Shown here one piece after another: positions 18,812 to 30,675 of a stretch of 64,000 nucleotides of DNA. Under the pieces are notes generated by a model. That model had not been told where the DNA came from, made no database searches, and saw nothing but the letters and a program-made list of their open reading frames with translations. The stretch covers positions 1 through 64,000 of the forward strand of contig NZ_LYMI01000019.1 of assembly GCF_001660815.1 (NCBI RefSeq), written 5' to 3'. The position numbers and the translations under genes were made by a program. Position 1 is the first letter of the stretch. Every line of letters starts with the position of its first letter. Source of the stretch: Xanthomonas nasturtii (lineage in GTDB: Bacteria; Pseudomonadota; Gammaproteobacteria; Xanthomonadales; Xanthomonadaceae).

Positions 18812-21472
18812 ATGAGCGCACGCGCCCACGCACGCAAGGATGCGTCGTCGGAAGCGATCCAGGCGCCGCGTCTGCGTACCTTGCTGTTGACCGATCTGTG
18901 CGACTCGACCGCACTGGTCGAACGCATCGGCGACAACGCCGCTGCCGCATTGTTTCGCGAGCACGACCGCCTGGTGGTCAAACTGCAGCAGCACTGGCGC
19001 GGCCGCCTGATCGATCGTTCCGACGGGCTGTTGTTGTTGTTCGATCGCCCCATCGACGGCCTGGGCTTCGCGCTGGACTACGCGCGCGGGCTCAAGGCGA
19101 TGGGCGACGCCCACACGCTCACGTTGTGCGCGCGCCAGGGCCTGCATGTCGGCGAAGTGCTGACCTGGCGCAACAGCGACGAAGCGGTCAGCATCGGTGC
19201 CAAGCCGCTGGAAGTCGAAGGGCTGGCCAAGCCCACTGCCGCACGCCTGATGTCGATGGCCCGGCCTGGGCAGATCCTGATCTCGGCGGTGGCCGAATCG
19301 TTGACCCACCGCGCCGCACGCGAGCTCGGCGACCGCGCCGAACGGCTGTTGTGGAAATCGCACGGGCGCTGGCGCTTCAAGGGCATGCCCACCGCGATGG
19401 AGATCTACGAAGTCGGCGAAGTCGGCCTGACCCCGCTGCGCATGCCGAAAAACTCGGCAAAGGCCTGGCGCGACGTGCCGCTCTGGCGCAGGCCGGCGGC
19501 GCTGGTGGCTGAGCTCGCATTGATCTTCGTCACCGCAAGCATTCTTTGGTTCTTTGGCCGTCCAGAACCCGCAATCGCATTCGCCGAACGAGATTGGGTC
19601 GTGGTCGGCGATGTGCGAAACCTTACTGGCAATACGGTGCTGGATGGCACGCTGGAACAGGCGCTACGCATCAGCCTGGAGCAGTCGCGGTATGTCAATG
19701 TATTGAGTGACCTGAAGGTGCGCGACACCGTTGCGCGAATGAAGCGCGATCCCAACACGATTGTTCTCGATCGCAGCGTAGCCTCGGAAGTGGCCTTGCG
19801 TGACGGTGCCAGGGCAGTCCTTCTGCCCACGGTAGCCGAAGTCGGGGGGAAGCTACGCTTCAGCGTGGAGCTGGTGGACCCGCGTACGCAAACGACTTGG
19901 TATTCTGAGTTTGTGCAAGGCGATGGCTTGCCATCTGCTCTGTCCTCGGTGGATCAGGTCACTCGCAAGCTCCGGCTTGGGTTGGGCGAGATGGTCGCCT
20001 CGATCGACAAGAATTCGGTGCCGTTACCAGCTGTCACAACATCGAGCCTGGACGCGTTACGCGCGTATGCACTTGGCGTGGACGCCACTGCAAAAGGTCG
20101 TTGGCGTGAGGGTCTGGAGCTGTTTGATCGAGCGGTCGGGATTGACCCGACGTTCGCGTTGGCCTACCTGGGCGCGGCGCGCATAAAGGTCGCAGTGTCC
20201 GACCGCAACGGCGCGCTTCCGTATCTGGACATTGCGGTTCGGTTCCGCCAGCGTTTGCCAGCGCGTGATCAACTCTATCTGGATGCTTGGGTTGCCGAGT
20301 TGCGGGCAGTGAATACCGCACTTCCACTGTGGCGAACCTTGGCATCGCTGTACCCGGACAATTTTGCCGGTGCTGCCAATACATCGTGGCACCTGTTTGT
20401 GGCCAATCGCTTTGTGGATGCTCTGCCATATGCGCAGGCCGCCGACGTCATACAGGATCCGTTGCGCTCCATTGCGTCCGATCGGATTGGACGCATCCTG
20501 CTGGCACAGGGGAAGGTCGACGCCGCGTTGCAGCGCTTCGAAAATTCAGGTGATGGTGATCGCGCAGGACCATTGCGACGCAAAGCCAATGCCTTGGCAG
20601 TGTTGGGTCGTTATGCCGATGCACAGCGAGCGCTCGACCGGATTGTAGAGAACGGCTACGCCAATGACGACGTGGTGCCGCTGATTGACCGCACCAGCCT
20701 CGCCCTGGATCAGGCCAATTGGGCAGATGCGAATGCCGCCATGGCACAAGCGCTGGCACGCAGCAAGCACAGCGATGATTTCAGCTACCGGCAGTTCCTG
20801 GTGATCGGGGTTACAACAGCCGCCATCACCGGTGATGCGACACGCGCAAGTGCGATGGTGAATTCGGCTTTTGATGAGTTAGTGGCTGCGATAACGACTA
20901 ATGGCTCGGCCGGACCAAACCTGCAGGATGACGCCGCGATGGTGCTCACGCTGGTCAGCCAGGCCCAGCGAAATGGTGACGATCACTTCACCGCACGCGC
21001 GCTTTCCGCGATCAAACCTGCGCTCGCACATGAAACCCCTGTCCTTGCCGAATTACGTGCGATCGTCGAAGCCCAGCATCTGGCACTGTCCGGCGATCGT
21101 GCAGGAGCCATCGCCCGCCTGCCTGCGTGCCCCGACGATCTGTTGCAAACGCGCGTGACCTTGTACACGTTGTTGCATGACAGTGGACGGCATGCGGAAG
21201 CACTGCAACAGGCGCGCTGGCTTTCTCTTCAGCGTGGGCGCGCCTACATCGAAGCAAACGCCTCGCAGACGCTACAGCCGCTCAATGTGGCACACACGCG
21301 GTTGGCCCAGCTATGGGCCGCCGAGTCCTTGTATGCACTGGGGCGTACCCAGGAAGCCCGTGAGCAAGCGCAGGCGTTCGTACGCGCCTGGCCTGCATCG
21401 CGTCTTCCCGCCTACTTGCGAAGCAGGGTGGAGCGAATACTTTCGGATTCGAAAGCGAAGATGACGGTGTGA
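18812..21472 (+). CDS. Putative peptide-modification-system cyclase (class III cyclase, TM, TPR)
   Basis: An 886-aa protein resembling the computationally defined family named putative peptide modification system cyclase. Residues about 20-200 form a class III nucleotide cyclase domain; both metal-binding aspartates appear present (LLTDLCDST and IDRSDG), so it may be active. A single membrane segment follows (about 232-252, ALVAELALIFVTASILWFF). The long C-terminal part starts with a CadC/FlgO-like segment and continues with TPR-like repeats up to the end, most likely periplasmic. Its 3' end overlaps the opposite-strand peptide gene by 61 bp. The link to peptide modification rests on gene-neighbourhood definitions; the biochemical role is unknown. 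Confidence 0.82.
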   Translation: MSARAHARKDASSEAIQAPRLRTLLLTDLCDSTALVERIGDNAAAALFREHDRLVVKLQQHWRGRLIDRSDGLLLLFDRPIDGLGFALDYARGLKAMGDAHTLTLCARQGLHVGEVLTWRNSDEAVSIGAKPLEVEGLAKPTAARLMSMARPGQILISAVAESLTHRAARELGDRAERLLWKSHGRWRFKGMPTAMEIYEVGEVGLTPLRMPKNSAKAWRDVPLWRRPAALVAELALIFVTASILWFFGRPEPAIAFAERDWVVVGDVRNLTGNTVLDGTLEQALRISLEQSRYVNVLSDLKVRDTVARMKRDPNTIVLDRSVASEVALRDGARAVLLPTVAEVGGKLRFSVELVDPRTQTTWYSEFVQGDGLPSALSSVDQVTRKLRLGLGEMVASIDKNSVPLPAVTTSSLDALRAYALGVDATAKGRWREGLELFDRAVGIDPTFALAYLGAARIKVAVSDRNGALPYLDIAVRFRQRLPARDQLYLDAWVAELRAVNTALPLWRTLASLYPDNFAGAANTSWHLFVANRFVDALPYAQAADVIQDPLRSIASDRIGRILLAQGKVDAALQRFENSGDGDRAGPLRRKANALAVLGRYADAQRALDRIVENGYANDDVVPLIDRTSLALDQANWADANAAMAQALARSKHSDDFSYRQFLVIGVTTAAITGDATRASAMVNSAFDELVAAITTNGSAGPNLQDDAAMVLTLVSQAQRNGDDHFTARALSAIKPALAHETPVLAELRAIVEAQHLALSGDRAGAIARLPACPDDLLQTRVTLYTLLHDSGRHAEALQQARWLSLQRGRAYIEANASQTLQPLNVAHTRLAQLWAAESLYALGRTQEAREQAQAFVRAWPASRLPAYLRSRVERILSDSKAKMTV

Positions 21473-21750
21473 TTGGTCTTTTCGGTCAGATAGCTCTGTA
21501 GTTCTGCACGCGCAAGCGCAATGTCCTCCTTGGAAGCGAGCTGGCTGGTGGTCATGCAGTAATACGGCTGTCCTGCAGTGGGCACGCTGTTGTCAGCGCT
21601 CACTCCGGCGATGCCGATCTGCGCAAGCGCCTGCGTGGGGTTGCATTGAAAGCAGTCGCGAAAATCGTCGTCGTTAGACAGCAGCTCCAGCAGCCTGTCG
21701 GCAGTGGATACATCGAACGGAAGGTGCGCGTTTTCGGCTGAGTCGGTCAT
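21412..21750 (-). CDS. NHLP-related RiPP precursor-like peptide
   Basis: A 112-aa acidic peptide. Residues about 10-50 (PFDVSTADRLLELLSNDDDF...) resemble the nitrile-hydratase-like leaders (NHLP) of ribosomal peptides, and residues 60-90 carry a conserved-looking block (QPYYCMTTSQLASKEDIALA). Cysteines are at 33, 36 and 65; the tail is ESESIRSTLLRK. I chose the ATG at 21750, with GGACAAG 5 nt upstream; longer versions rely on a TTG start without a binding site. It is divergent from the dehydrogenase (92 bp between starts) and tail-to-tail with the cyclase gene. The site cleaved or modified cannot be read from the sequence. Confidence 0.75.
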   Translation of the reverse strand: MTDSAENAHLPFDVSTADRLLELLSNDDDFRDCFQCNPTQALAQIGIAGVSADNSVPTAGQPYYCMTTSQLASKEDIALARAELQSYLTEKTNHTVIFAFESESIRSTLLRK

Positions 21751-21842
21751 GGTCTTGTCCACAGGATGAGGGGGCTGGTGCATGGAATGACGGGAGAACT
21801 GAGACAATATCGACCGTGCTCATGTGTCCTTGAGATGTCTCC
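21751..21842. promoter_or_regulatory. Divergent promoter region of the RiPP-type locus
   Basis: These 92 bp separate the ATGs of the precursor-like peptide (minus) and the maturation dehydrogenase (plus), so both promoters must lie here or overlap coding sequence. AT-richer segments such as GACAATATCGA stand out, but I cannot assign a -10 with confidence. Confidence 0.45.
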
Positions 21843-23048
21843 ATGCAGATTCGTCGCTGTGCCACACTGTTCTTCGAGCTTCGCGACGATGCGACGTTCG
21901 ATCTTGCCCAGTTGCTTGCCGGTGGCGATGGTCTGCGTCGCGGTACACGCTGGCTGGCACTCGCCCCCCACCTCGATGCAGAAGTCGAGGTCACTACTGC
22001 CGAACGAGATTGGCTGAGTCAGCTCAGTCCTACGCGCTGGCAGCCATTCGATCCACTACAACCGCCGCCCTGCTTAGAGCGTCTGATCGAGCAGGGTCTT
22101 GCAATCAGCGATCAACCTGAGCACGCAACGCATCGGCAGCACGACGAGCGGGTTCAGCAACAGCGCTGGTGGCCACTTGCCGCGCTTTGGCATCGCTTTG
22201 CGCGCTGGAAGGGCGAGGACAGCGTAGCAACGATGGAGAAACACGGCCTGACGACCGCCGAAGGCATGGTGGAGCGACTCGGTGCACCGCCAACAGAAGT
22301 GGTGGAGCGCGGCGTAGGAGGCGTTAGCGCACGTATCACGCTGCCGCGAGCGACCCCCGGCAGCTTCGACGACCTGTTGTCACGTCGCGTGACCTGCCGC
22401 AACTTCGACACGCAGCGCGCACTGTCAGGTGAGGTGTTGAGCCATATGCTCCAACGTAGTGTCATGGCGAATGCACGCGTTGCTGTGGGACAAGACACTG
22501 CATTCTTGAAGAAGCCGGTGCCTTCGGGAGGAAGTCTGCACCCCACCGAGACGTATCTGCTGATTCAACGCGTCGAATGCATGTCGAGCGGCTTGTATCA
22601 CTATCGTCCGATCGACCACGCACTGCAGCCCCTGGCGCTGCCGCCTGAGCCGCTGTCGGTTGTCGCACGTCGGGCGCTCTCTGGACAGCACTGGTTTGCT
22701 GAAGCGCCGGTGCTGCTGATTCTGGTGCCTCGTTTCTTGCGTAGTTTCTGGAAGTACCGAAACCATGCCAAGGCCTATCGCGCGATGATTCTCGACGTCG
22801 GCCATATCGCGCAAACGCTTTATCTGAGTGCGACCGACCTGGGGCTGGGGGCGTTTGTGACGTCAGCCATCAATGAGGTGGACATCGAGCAGGCACTGGG
22901 CCTGGATGGACTGCAGGACGGTCCACTGGCCATCTGCGGATTCGGCTGGCGTGCCGAGGAGATGACAAATACCGAGCTGGATCCTGATGGAGCCGTGTGG
23001 TCGTCCGTTCGCGATCAGGAGATATCCAAGGATCTTGAGCAGCACTGA
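21843..23048 (+). CDS. Putative peptide maturation dehydrogenase (SagB-related, FMN)
   Basis: A 401-aa protein whose C-terminal part (about 170-390) is a nitroreductase-fold, FMN-dependent dehydrogenase of the SagB/ThcOx type (SRRVTCRNFD, then PSGGSLHPTETYLLI). SagB-like enzymes oxidise azolines to azoles in TOMM peptides, but this branch normally occurs without a recognisable cyclodehydratase, and none is seen here. Residues about 1-95 do not belong to the nitroreductase fold and end in LERLIEQGLAIS, which looks like the end of a winged-helix peptide-recognition element; that is inference. The family is named putative peptide maturation dehydrogenase from its co-occurrence with the neighbouring peptide and cyclase. 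Confidence 0.82.
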   Translation: MQIRRCATLFFELRDDATFDLAQLLAGGDGLRRGTRWLALAPHLDAEVEVTTAERDWLSQLSPTRWQPFDPLQPPPCLERLIEQGLAISDQPEHATHRQHDERVQQQRWWPLAALWHRFARWKGEDSVATMEKHGLTTAEGMVERLGAPPTEVVERGVGGVSARITLPRATPGSFDDLLSRRVTCRNFDTQRALSGEVLSHMLQRSVMANARVAVGQDTAFLKKPVPSGGSLHPTETYLLIQRVECMSSGLYHYRPIDHALQPLALPPEPLSVVARRALSGQHWFAEAPVLLILVPRFLRSFWKYRNHAKAYRAMILDVGHIAQTLYLSATDLGLGAFVTSAINEVDIEQALGLDGLQDGPLAICGFGWRAEEMTNTELDPDGAVWSSVRDQEISKDLEQH

Positions 23049-23234
23049 CCGAGTCCGCAATCTTGCGACGCATGAACACGACAAAGAGGCTGTTTTCGAG
23101 CTGGGAGTTGTTACGTCGTCGGCAGCAGTAAAGCAGCCATTTAACGTAACTGCTTTGGTGCTGGCTCGACATGTCGGCTTCGGTAGGTAGGCCGGCGATG
23201 GCACTGCTTGGTCACGATGCAACGATCACGACCT

Positions 23235-23264
23235 ACAGTGCTCGCCGTAACCGGCGAGCACTGT
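23235..23264. terminator. Perfect 13-bp hairpin between convergent genes
   Basis: ACAGTGCTCGCCG and its exact complement flank a TAAC loop between the converging dehydrogenase and S9 peptidase genes. No T-run follows on either strand, so it is a bidirectional terminator or mRNA 3'-end hairpin by position. Confidence 0.65.
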
Positions 23265-23309
23265 CTTGGATGGCGTGTTCTCTCAAGGCATCGCGCCAAC
23301 GGAGGTGAC

Positions 23310-25394
23310 CTACTTCCGAATCGCTTGCGTATGCGTCTTCAAGGCATCGCCGAGCCCGTTGATCTTGTCGGCACCTTCCGGGACGGTGATGCTGGAGCCT
23401 TCCAGATCCGCGCCGATCGGTTGCACGCGGCCGCCCAGGCACTGGCTCAGGAAACTTTCGGTCACTGCGTTGAAGGCCTTGCTGTTTTCCGGGCGGCGGA
23501 AGCCGTGGCCTTCGTCGGGGAACAGCACGTAGGTGACCGGGATGTTCTTGGCCTTCATGGCGTTGACGATCTGATCGCTTTCGGCCTGCTTGACGCGTGG
23601 GTCGTTGGCGCCCTGGCCGATCAGCAGCGGTTTGCTGATCTTGTCGACATGGGTGAGCGGGGAGCGTTCGGTCAGCCACTGCTTGCCGGCCTCGGTGGCC
23701 GGGTCGCCCATGCGCCGGGTCAGCTGCTTGTAGAAGCTGGCCCAATACGGCGGTACGGTGCCGAGCAAGGTGTTGAGATTGGCCGGGCCGACGATATCCA
23801 CGCCGCATTTGAAGGCGTCCGGGGTAAAGGTCATGCCCACCAGGGTGGCGTAGCCGCCGTAGCTGCCGCCCATGATGGCAACGTCTTGGGGCTTGGTGAC
23901 GCCTTGCTTGACCGCCCATTGCACCGCATCGAGCAGGTCGTCGTGCATCTTGCCGGCCCACTCGCCGTTGCCGGCGTTGGTGAATGCCTTGCCGAAGCCG
24001 GTGGAGCCGCGGAAGTTCACCGACAGCACCGCATAGCCGCGGTTGGCCAGCCATTGCTCGTACGGGCCGTAGCCGTAGCTGTCGCGTGCCCACGGGCCGC
24101 CGTGCACGAACAGCACCAGCGGTACCGGCTTGTCGGCCTTGCCGTCATGATTGGCGTCGGCTTCAGCAGGCAGGGTGAGGTAGCTGACCAACTTGAGGCC
24201 ATCGCGTGCAGTCAGTTCCTGCGGCCACATCGGTACCAGCGGCTTGCCCTCCAGCGCAGGCCGTGCGGAGAACAGCTTGGTCAGCTTGCCGCCATCGGCG
24301 CGATCGTAGCGGTAGTACGTCAGTGGCGTTTCTGCTGCCGAATAGCCCACGATCCAGATGCGGTCGTCGAGCGTACGTGCGGCAACGCTGGCATCGCCGC
24401 TGCCGAGTGATTTGAGCTTTTGCAGATCCGCGGCAATGCCGGTGTCCAGCGGCTTCCACTCTTCGCGCAGGTAGTCGGTGGACACGGCCTGCACCACGCC
24501 GGTCCTGGGGTCGTTCAAGGTGGCACCGACATCGGCGCGCGGGTTTTCGAACAGCAGCGTGCGGGCGTTGCTGGCAGTGTCGATGGCATACAGCGCTGCG
24601 GTATCGCGGTTGCGCGAATCCTGCATGTACAGCGTCTTGCCGTCATTGGTCAGGCCATCCGGAGCGGTGTTGGTGACATCCTCGAACGGGATGCGGTCCA
24701 CGCTCTTCCAGCGTTTGCCATCGGGCACCAGCAGCTCTCTGCCGGCATCGTCGGTGGCGCGCGTGACGTAGCGCAGCTGGTAGTCGCCATCGAACAAATA
24801 GGAGTCCAGGCTGTCGGTGTTCTTCTGTACCAGCGTGCGCGTGCCGGAGGCCAGGTCCACGCGATACACATCGTGCCACTTGGCATCGCGGTCGTTCATG
24901 CCGACCATGATCGATTCGGGATGCTGCGCGCTGACCCGATACACCTCGGCGTTGGTCTTCTTGAACGGGGTGAGGTCCTTGCTGCTGCCATCGGCCAGAT
25001 TGACCGAGTACAGGTGGAAGTCTTCGTCGCCACCGTTATCGCGCAGGTACAGCAGCGTATCGGCCCGATGGGTCCAGAAATAATTGCGGATGCCGCGCGC
25101 GGTGTCCTTGGTGATTGCCCGCGCCTGATCGGGCGCATCCACTGGCGCAACCCAGACGTTGAGCACGCCCTCCAGCGGCGCGACCCAGCTCAGATACTTG
25201 CCGTCCGGGCTGATGCTGACACTGGCACGCTCGGGGTTGCCAAACAGTGCGTCGCGGGTGATCAGCTCGGGCGGCGCCGCAGGCGCTGCTGCCGCCGGTG
25301 CAGGCGTTGCCGCTTTGTCGGGTGTGGGCGCGGTTTTGTCGCTGCAGGCAGACAGCGCGAGCAGCATGCTGGAAACAAGAAGCAGGCGTTGCAT
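23310..25394 (-). CDS. S9-family prolyl oligopeptidase-like lipoprotein
   Basis: A 694-aa secreted peptidase. The N-terminus is a lipoprotein signal (LLALSACS, Cys17 as lipid anchor), followed by an Ala/Pro-rich linker and a WD/beta-propeller region (about 45-400), then an alpha/beta-hydrolase catalytic domain. The triad is visible as Ser in GGSYGGYA, Asp in GANDPRVK and His in DEGHGF. Members of this group are dipeptidyl or acylaminoacyl peptidases of the S9C type in the envelope. It is convergent with the RiPP dehydrogenase gene; a role in peptide trimming is possible by proximity alone, but such peptidases are common and it may be unrelated. Confidence 0.9.
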   Translation of the reverse strand: MQRLLLVSSMLLALSACSDKTAPTPDKAATPAPAAAAPAAPPELITRDALFGNPERASVSISPDGKYLSWVAPLEGVLNVWVAPVDAPDQARAITKDTARGIRNYFWTHRADTLLYLRDNGGDEDFHLYSVNLADGSSKDLTPFKKTNAEVYRVSAQHPESIMVGMNDRDAKWHDVYRVDLASGTRTLVQKNTDSLDSYLFDGDYQLRYVTRATDDAGRELLVPDGKRWKSVDRIPFEDVTNTAPDGLTNDGKTLYMQDSRNRDTAALYAIDTASNARTLLFENPRADVGATLNDPRTGVVQAVSTDYLREEWKPLDTGIAADLQKLKSLGSGDASVAARTLDDRIWIVGYSAAETPLTYYRYDRADGGKLTKLFSARPALEGKPLVPMWPQELTARDGLKLVSYLTLPAEADANHDGKADKPVPLVLFVHGGPWARDSYGYGPYEQWLANRGYAVLSVNFRGSTGFGKAFTNAGNGEWAGKMHDDLLDAVQWAVKQGVTKPQDVAIMGGSYGGYATLVGMTFTPDAFKCGVDIVGPANLNTLLGTVPPYWASFYKQLTRRMGDPATEAGKQWLTERSPLTHVDKISKPLLIGQGANDPRVKQAESDQIVNAMKAKNIPVTYVLFPDEGHGFRRPENSKAFNAVTESFLSQCLGGRVQPIGADLEGSSITVPEGADKINGLGDALKTHTQAIRK

Positions 25395-25494
25395 GGGGCC
25401 TCCGGTGGCAATGCGGCCGAACCGGCCGATTTGCCACGCTAGCGGCAGGGCCTGCGCAGGCGAACGTGCCGTTGGTCACGCCGGCATTGCGCCG

Positions 25495-27522
<2,028 letters not shown>

Positions 27523-27762
27523 CGGGTCAGTCTCTGCACGTCGCCGTAGCGGCGGGTCGTCCTACGAAGAAAAAACGGCTAGTTGTGTGTATCACGACTG
27601 CAGCAAGCGCAAGGCAGGCGATTGCCGCAAGGCGCTGAGTGCATCCAGACCAGCACAGCGAACGCTTGCCGGCACGTACACACCACATCTCACTGCAACG
27701 TGCCTGCCACCAGCATCCGCCACCGCAGCGCGCATGGAGCGGCCGCAGCGCACTCAATCCCC

Positions 27763-29373
27763 TCACATACGAAACACGCCAAAGCGGGTCGGCTCGATCG
27801 GTGCATTCAAGGCCGCCGACAACCCCAGGCCCAGCACACGGCGCGTATCGGCCGGGTCGATAATGCCGTCGTCCCAGAGCCGTGCGCTGGCGTAATACGG
27901 GTGGCCTTGTTGCTCGAACTGCGCGCGGATCGGAGCCTTGAACGCTTCTTCTTCCTGGCCCGACCACGCGCCGCCCTTGGCTTCGATGCCGTCGCGGCGC
28001 ACGGTGGCCAACACGCTGGCAGCCTGCTCGCCGCCCATCACGCCAATGCGCGCGTTCGGCCACATCCACAAAAAGTTCGGCGAATAGGCGCGGCCGCACA
28101 TGCCGTAGTTGCCTGCACCGAACGAGCCGCCGATGACCACGGTGAACTTGGGCACCTTGGCGCAGGCCACCGCCATCACCAACTTGGCCCCATCCTTGGC
28201 GATGCCGCCATGTTCGTATTTGCGCCCGACCATGAAGCCGGTGATGTTCTGCAGAAATACCAGCGGGATGCCGCGCTGCGTGCAGAGCTCGATGAAATGC
28301 GCACCCTTGAGCGCCGACTCCGAGAACAGGATGCCGTTGTTGGCAATGATGCCAACCGGGTAGCCGTGCAGATGCGCAAACCCGGTAACCAGGGTGCTGC
28401 CGTAGCGCGGCTTGAATTCGTCCAGCCGCGAGTCGTCGACGATGCGCGCGATCACTTCGCGCACGTCGAACGGCTTGCGCGTATCGGCAGGGATCACGCC
28501 GTATAGTTCGTCGGCGGCATAACGCGGCGGCAGCGGCGGTTGCAGCGCCAACGATGCAGGCGGCTTGCGCCAGTTGAGCTGCGCGATGATGGCGCGCACG
28601 CGTGCCAACGCCTGCAGATCGTTGTCGGCAAAATGATCGGCCACGCCGGAAATGCGCGTATGCACGTCCGCGCCGCCAAGCTCTTCAGCGCTGACTTCTT
28701 CGCCGGTGGCTGCTTTCACCAACGGCGGGCCGCCCAGGAAGATGGTGCCTTGCTCGCGCACGATCACCGTTTCATCGCTCATCGCCGGCACATACGCACC
28801 GCCAGCGGTGCACGAGCCCATCACGCAGGCAATCTGCGGAATGCCGCTGGCCGAGAGGTTGGCCTGGTTGTAGAAGATGCGCCCGAAGTGGTCGCGGTCC
28901 GGAAATACCTCATCCTGCAACGGCAAAAACGCACCGCCGGAATCGACCAGGTAGATGCACGGCAGCCGGTTCTGCTGCGCGATTTCCTGCGCGCGCAAAT
29001 GCTTTTTCACCGTCATCGGGTAATAGGTGCCGCCCTTGACGGTGGCATCGTTGGCCACGATCACGCATTCCACGCCGGACACGCGGCCGATGCCGGCCAC
29101 CACGCCCGCGCACGGCACTTGGTCGTCGTACATGCCGTGCGCCGCGAGCGGTGCGATTTCCAGCAAGGCGCTGCCCGGATCCAGCAGCGCATCGATGCGC
29201 TCGCGCACCAGCAATTTGCCGCGCGCGGTGTGCTTGGCGCGTGCAGCGTCGCTGCCGCCGCGTGCCGTCTGCGCCAGGGTGTGGCGCAGGTCCTCGATCA
29301 CCGCACGCATCGCGGCGGCGTTGTGTTGAAAGTTTTCGCCGCTGACCTGCAGCTGGCTGTCGATCACGCTCAT
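27763..29373 (-). CDS. liuB: Methylcrotonyl-CoA carboxylase carboxyltransferase beta subunit
   Basis: The beta subunit transfers the carboxyl group from biotin to 3-methylcrotonyl-CoA, giving 3-methylglutaconyl-CoA. The 536-aa protein has the two-part crotonase-fold carboxyltransferase domains with acyl-CoA-binding segments ([16 protein letters not shown] in the first half, [20 protein letters not shown] in the second). Start with GGAG upstream; it begins 10 nt after the liuA stop, so the two form an operon. Confidence 0.93.
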   Translation of the reverse strand: MSVIDSQLQVSGENFQHNAAAMRAVIEDLRHTLAQTARGGSDAARAKHTARGKLLVRERIDALLDPGSALLEIAPLAAHGMYDDQVPCAGVVAGIGRVSGVECVIVANDATVKGGTYYPMTVKKHLRAQEIAQQNRLPCIYLVDSGGAFLPLQDEVFPDRDHFGRIFYNQANLSASGIPQIACVMGSCTAGGAYVPAMSDETVIVREQGTIFLGGPPLVKAATGEEVSAEELGGADVHTRISGVADHFADNDLQALARVRAIIAQLNWRKPPASLALQPPLPPRYAADELYGVIPADTRKPFDVREVIARIVDDSRLDEFKPRYGSTLVTGFAHLHGYPVGIIANNGILFSESALKGAHFIELCTQRGIPLVFLQNITGFMVGRKYEHGGIAKDGAKLVMAVACAKVPKFTVVIGGSFGAGNYGMCGRAYSPNFLWMWPNARIGVMGGEQAASVLATVRRDGIEAKGGAWSGQEEEAFKAPIRAQFEQQGHPYYASARLWDDGIIDPADTRRVLGLGLSAALNAPIEPTRFGVFRM

Positions 29374-29383
29374 GGTGGCTCCG

Positions 29384-30547
29384 TCAGGCGGTGCGTTCGA
29401 ACAGCTCGCGGCCGATCAACATGCGTCGGATTTCCGAGGTGCCCGCGCCAATCTCGTACAACTTGGCATCGCGCCACAAGCGCCCGGTGGGGTAGTCGTT
29501 GATGTAGCCGTTGCCGCCCAGCACCTGGATCGCCTGGCCGGTGAGCCAGGTCGCCTTTTCGGCGGCATACAGAATGGCGCCGGCAGCGTCCTGGCGGGTG
29601 GTACGCCCGGCGTCGCAGGCGCGCGCCACCGCGTACACGTACGCGCGGCAGGCATTGAGCCCGACGTACATGTCGGCCAGCTTGGCCTGCATCAACTGGA
29701 AGGTGCCGATCGGCTCGCCGAATTGCTTGCGCTCATGCACGTACGGCAACACCACATCCATCGCGGCCGCCATCAATCCAAGCGGGCCGCCGGCCAGCAC
29801 CACACGTTCGAAATCCAGCCCGGACATCAGCACGCGCACGCCGCCGTTGAGCGTGCCGAGCACATTTTCCGCGGGCACTTCGCAATCGGTGAACACCAGC
29901 TCGCAGGTGTTGGAGCCGCGCATGCCCAGCTTGTCGAGCTTTTGTGCGGTGGAAAACCCCGGCATGCCCTTTTCGACGATGAAGGCGGTGATGCCGCGTG
30001 CACCGGCGTCCGGGTCGGTCTTGGCGTACACCACCAGCACATCGGCGTCCGGGCCGTTGGTGATCCACATCTTGCTGCCGTTGAGCACGTAGCGGTCGCC
30101 GCGCGCATCGGCACGCAGCTTCATCGACACCACGTCAGAGCCAGAGCCGGCTTCGCTCATCGCCAGCGCACCCACATGCTCGCCGCTGCACAGTTTGGGC
30201 AGGTAGCGCTGTTTCTGTTCGGGCGTGGCGTTCTTGCGCAGCTGGTTGAGGCACAAGTTGGAGTGCGCGCCGTACGACAGCCCGATCGCGCCACCGGCGC
30301 GCGAGATCTCTTCCATCGCCACCACATGCGCCAGGTAACCCATGCCGCTGCCGCCGTATTCTTCTTCCACGGTCAGCCCCAGCAGGCCTTGCTCACCGAA
30401 CAGGCGCCACAGTTGCGACGGAAAGACATTGTCGTGATCGGCCGCCGCGGCGAGCGGGGCGATATGGTGGCTGGCGAATGCCGCGACGCTTTCGCGCAGC
30501 AGATCGATCTCTTCGCCTAACTCGAAATTCAAGGACGGCACATGCAT
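29384..30547 (-). CDS. liuA: Isovaleryl-CoA dehydrogenase
   Basis: An FAD-dependent acyl-CoA dehydrogenase of 387 aa that converts isovaleryl-CoA to 3-methylcrotonyl-CoA. Family signatures are present: [16 protein letters not shown] in the middle domain and [13 protein letters not shown] near the C-terminus. The active-site glutamate of the isovaleryl subgroup appears in the helix with [12 protein letters not shown]. The ATG at 30547 fits the family N-terminus ([20 protein letters not shown]). First gene of the liuA-liuB-liuD group; the divergent TetR gene is its likely regulator. Confidence 0.92.
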   Translation of the reverse strand: MHVPSLNFELGEEIDLLRESVAAFASHHIAPLAAAADHDNVFPSQLWRLFGEQGLLGLTVEEEYGGSGMGYLAHVVAMEEISRAGGAIGLSYGAHSNLCLNQLRKNATPEQKQRYLPKLCSGEHVGALAMSEAGSGSDVVSMKLRADARGDRYVLNGSKMWITNGPDADVLVVYAKTDPDAGARGITAFIVEKGMPGFSTAQKLDKLGMRGSNTCELVFTDCEVPAENVLGTLNGGVRVLMSGLDFERVVLAGGPLGLMAAAMDVVLPYVHERKQFGEPIGTFQLMQAKLADMYVGLNACRAYVYAVARACDAGRTTRQDAAGAILYAAEKATWLTGQAIQVLGGNGYINDYPTGRLWRDAKLYEIGAGTSEIRRMLIGRELFERTA

Positions 30548-30675
30548 GGAGCGACTCCGCAAGGATCGGGACGTGCCGGGTGGGAGCGGGCGGGCCGCGC
30601 GGCGTTTGCGGGCAGCCTAGCGGTCCGCGACGAAAAAGTGAACTAAAATTCAACTATTGAACCCAGAATCACACC

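Noticed and set aside
17654-19363. A 569-codon minus-strand frame opposite the diguanylate cyclase and cyclase genes
   Set aside because: Antisense shadow; the plus-strand frames carry clear domains and motifs.
21751-21807. A longer precursor peptide starting at TTG
   Set aside because: No binding site upstream of the TTG, and the added residues do not resemble the leader family, whereas the ATG at 21750 fits.
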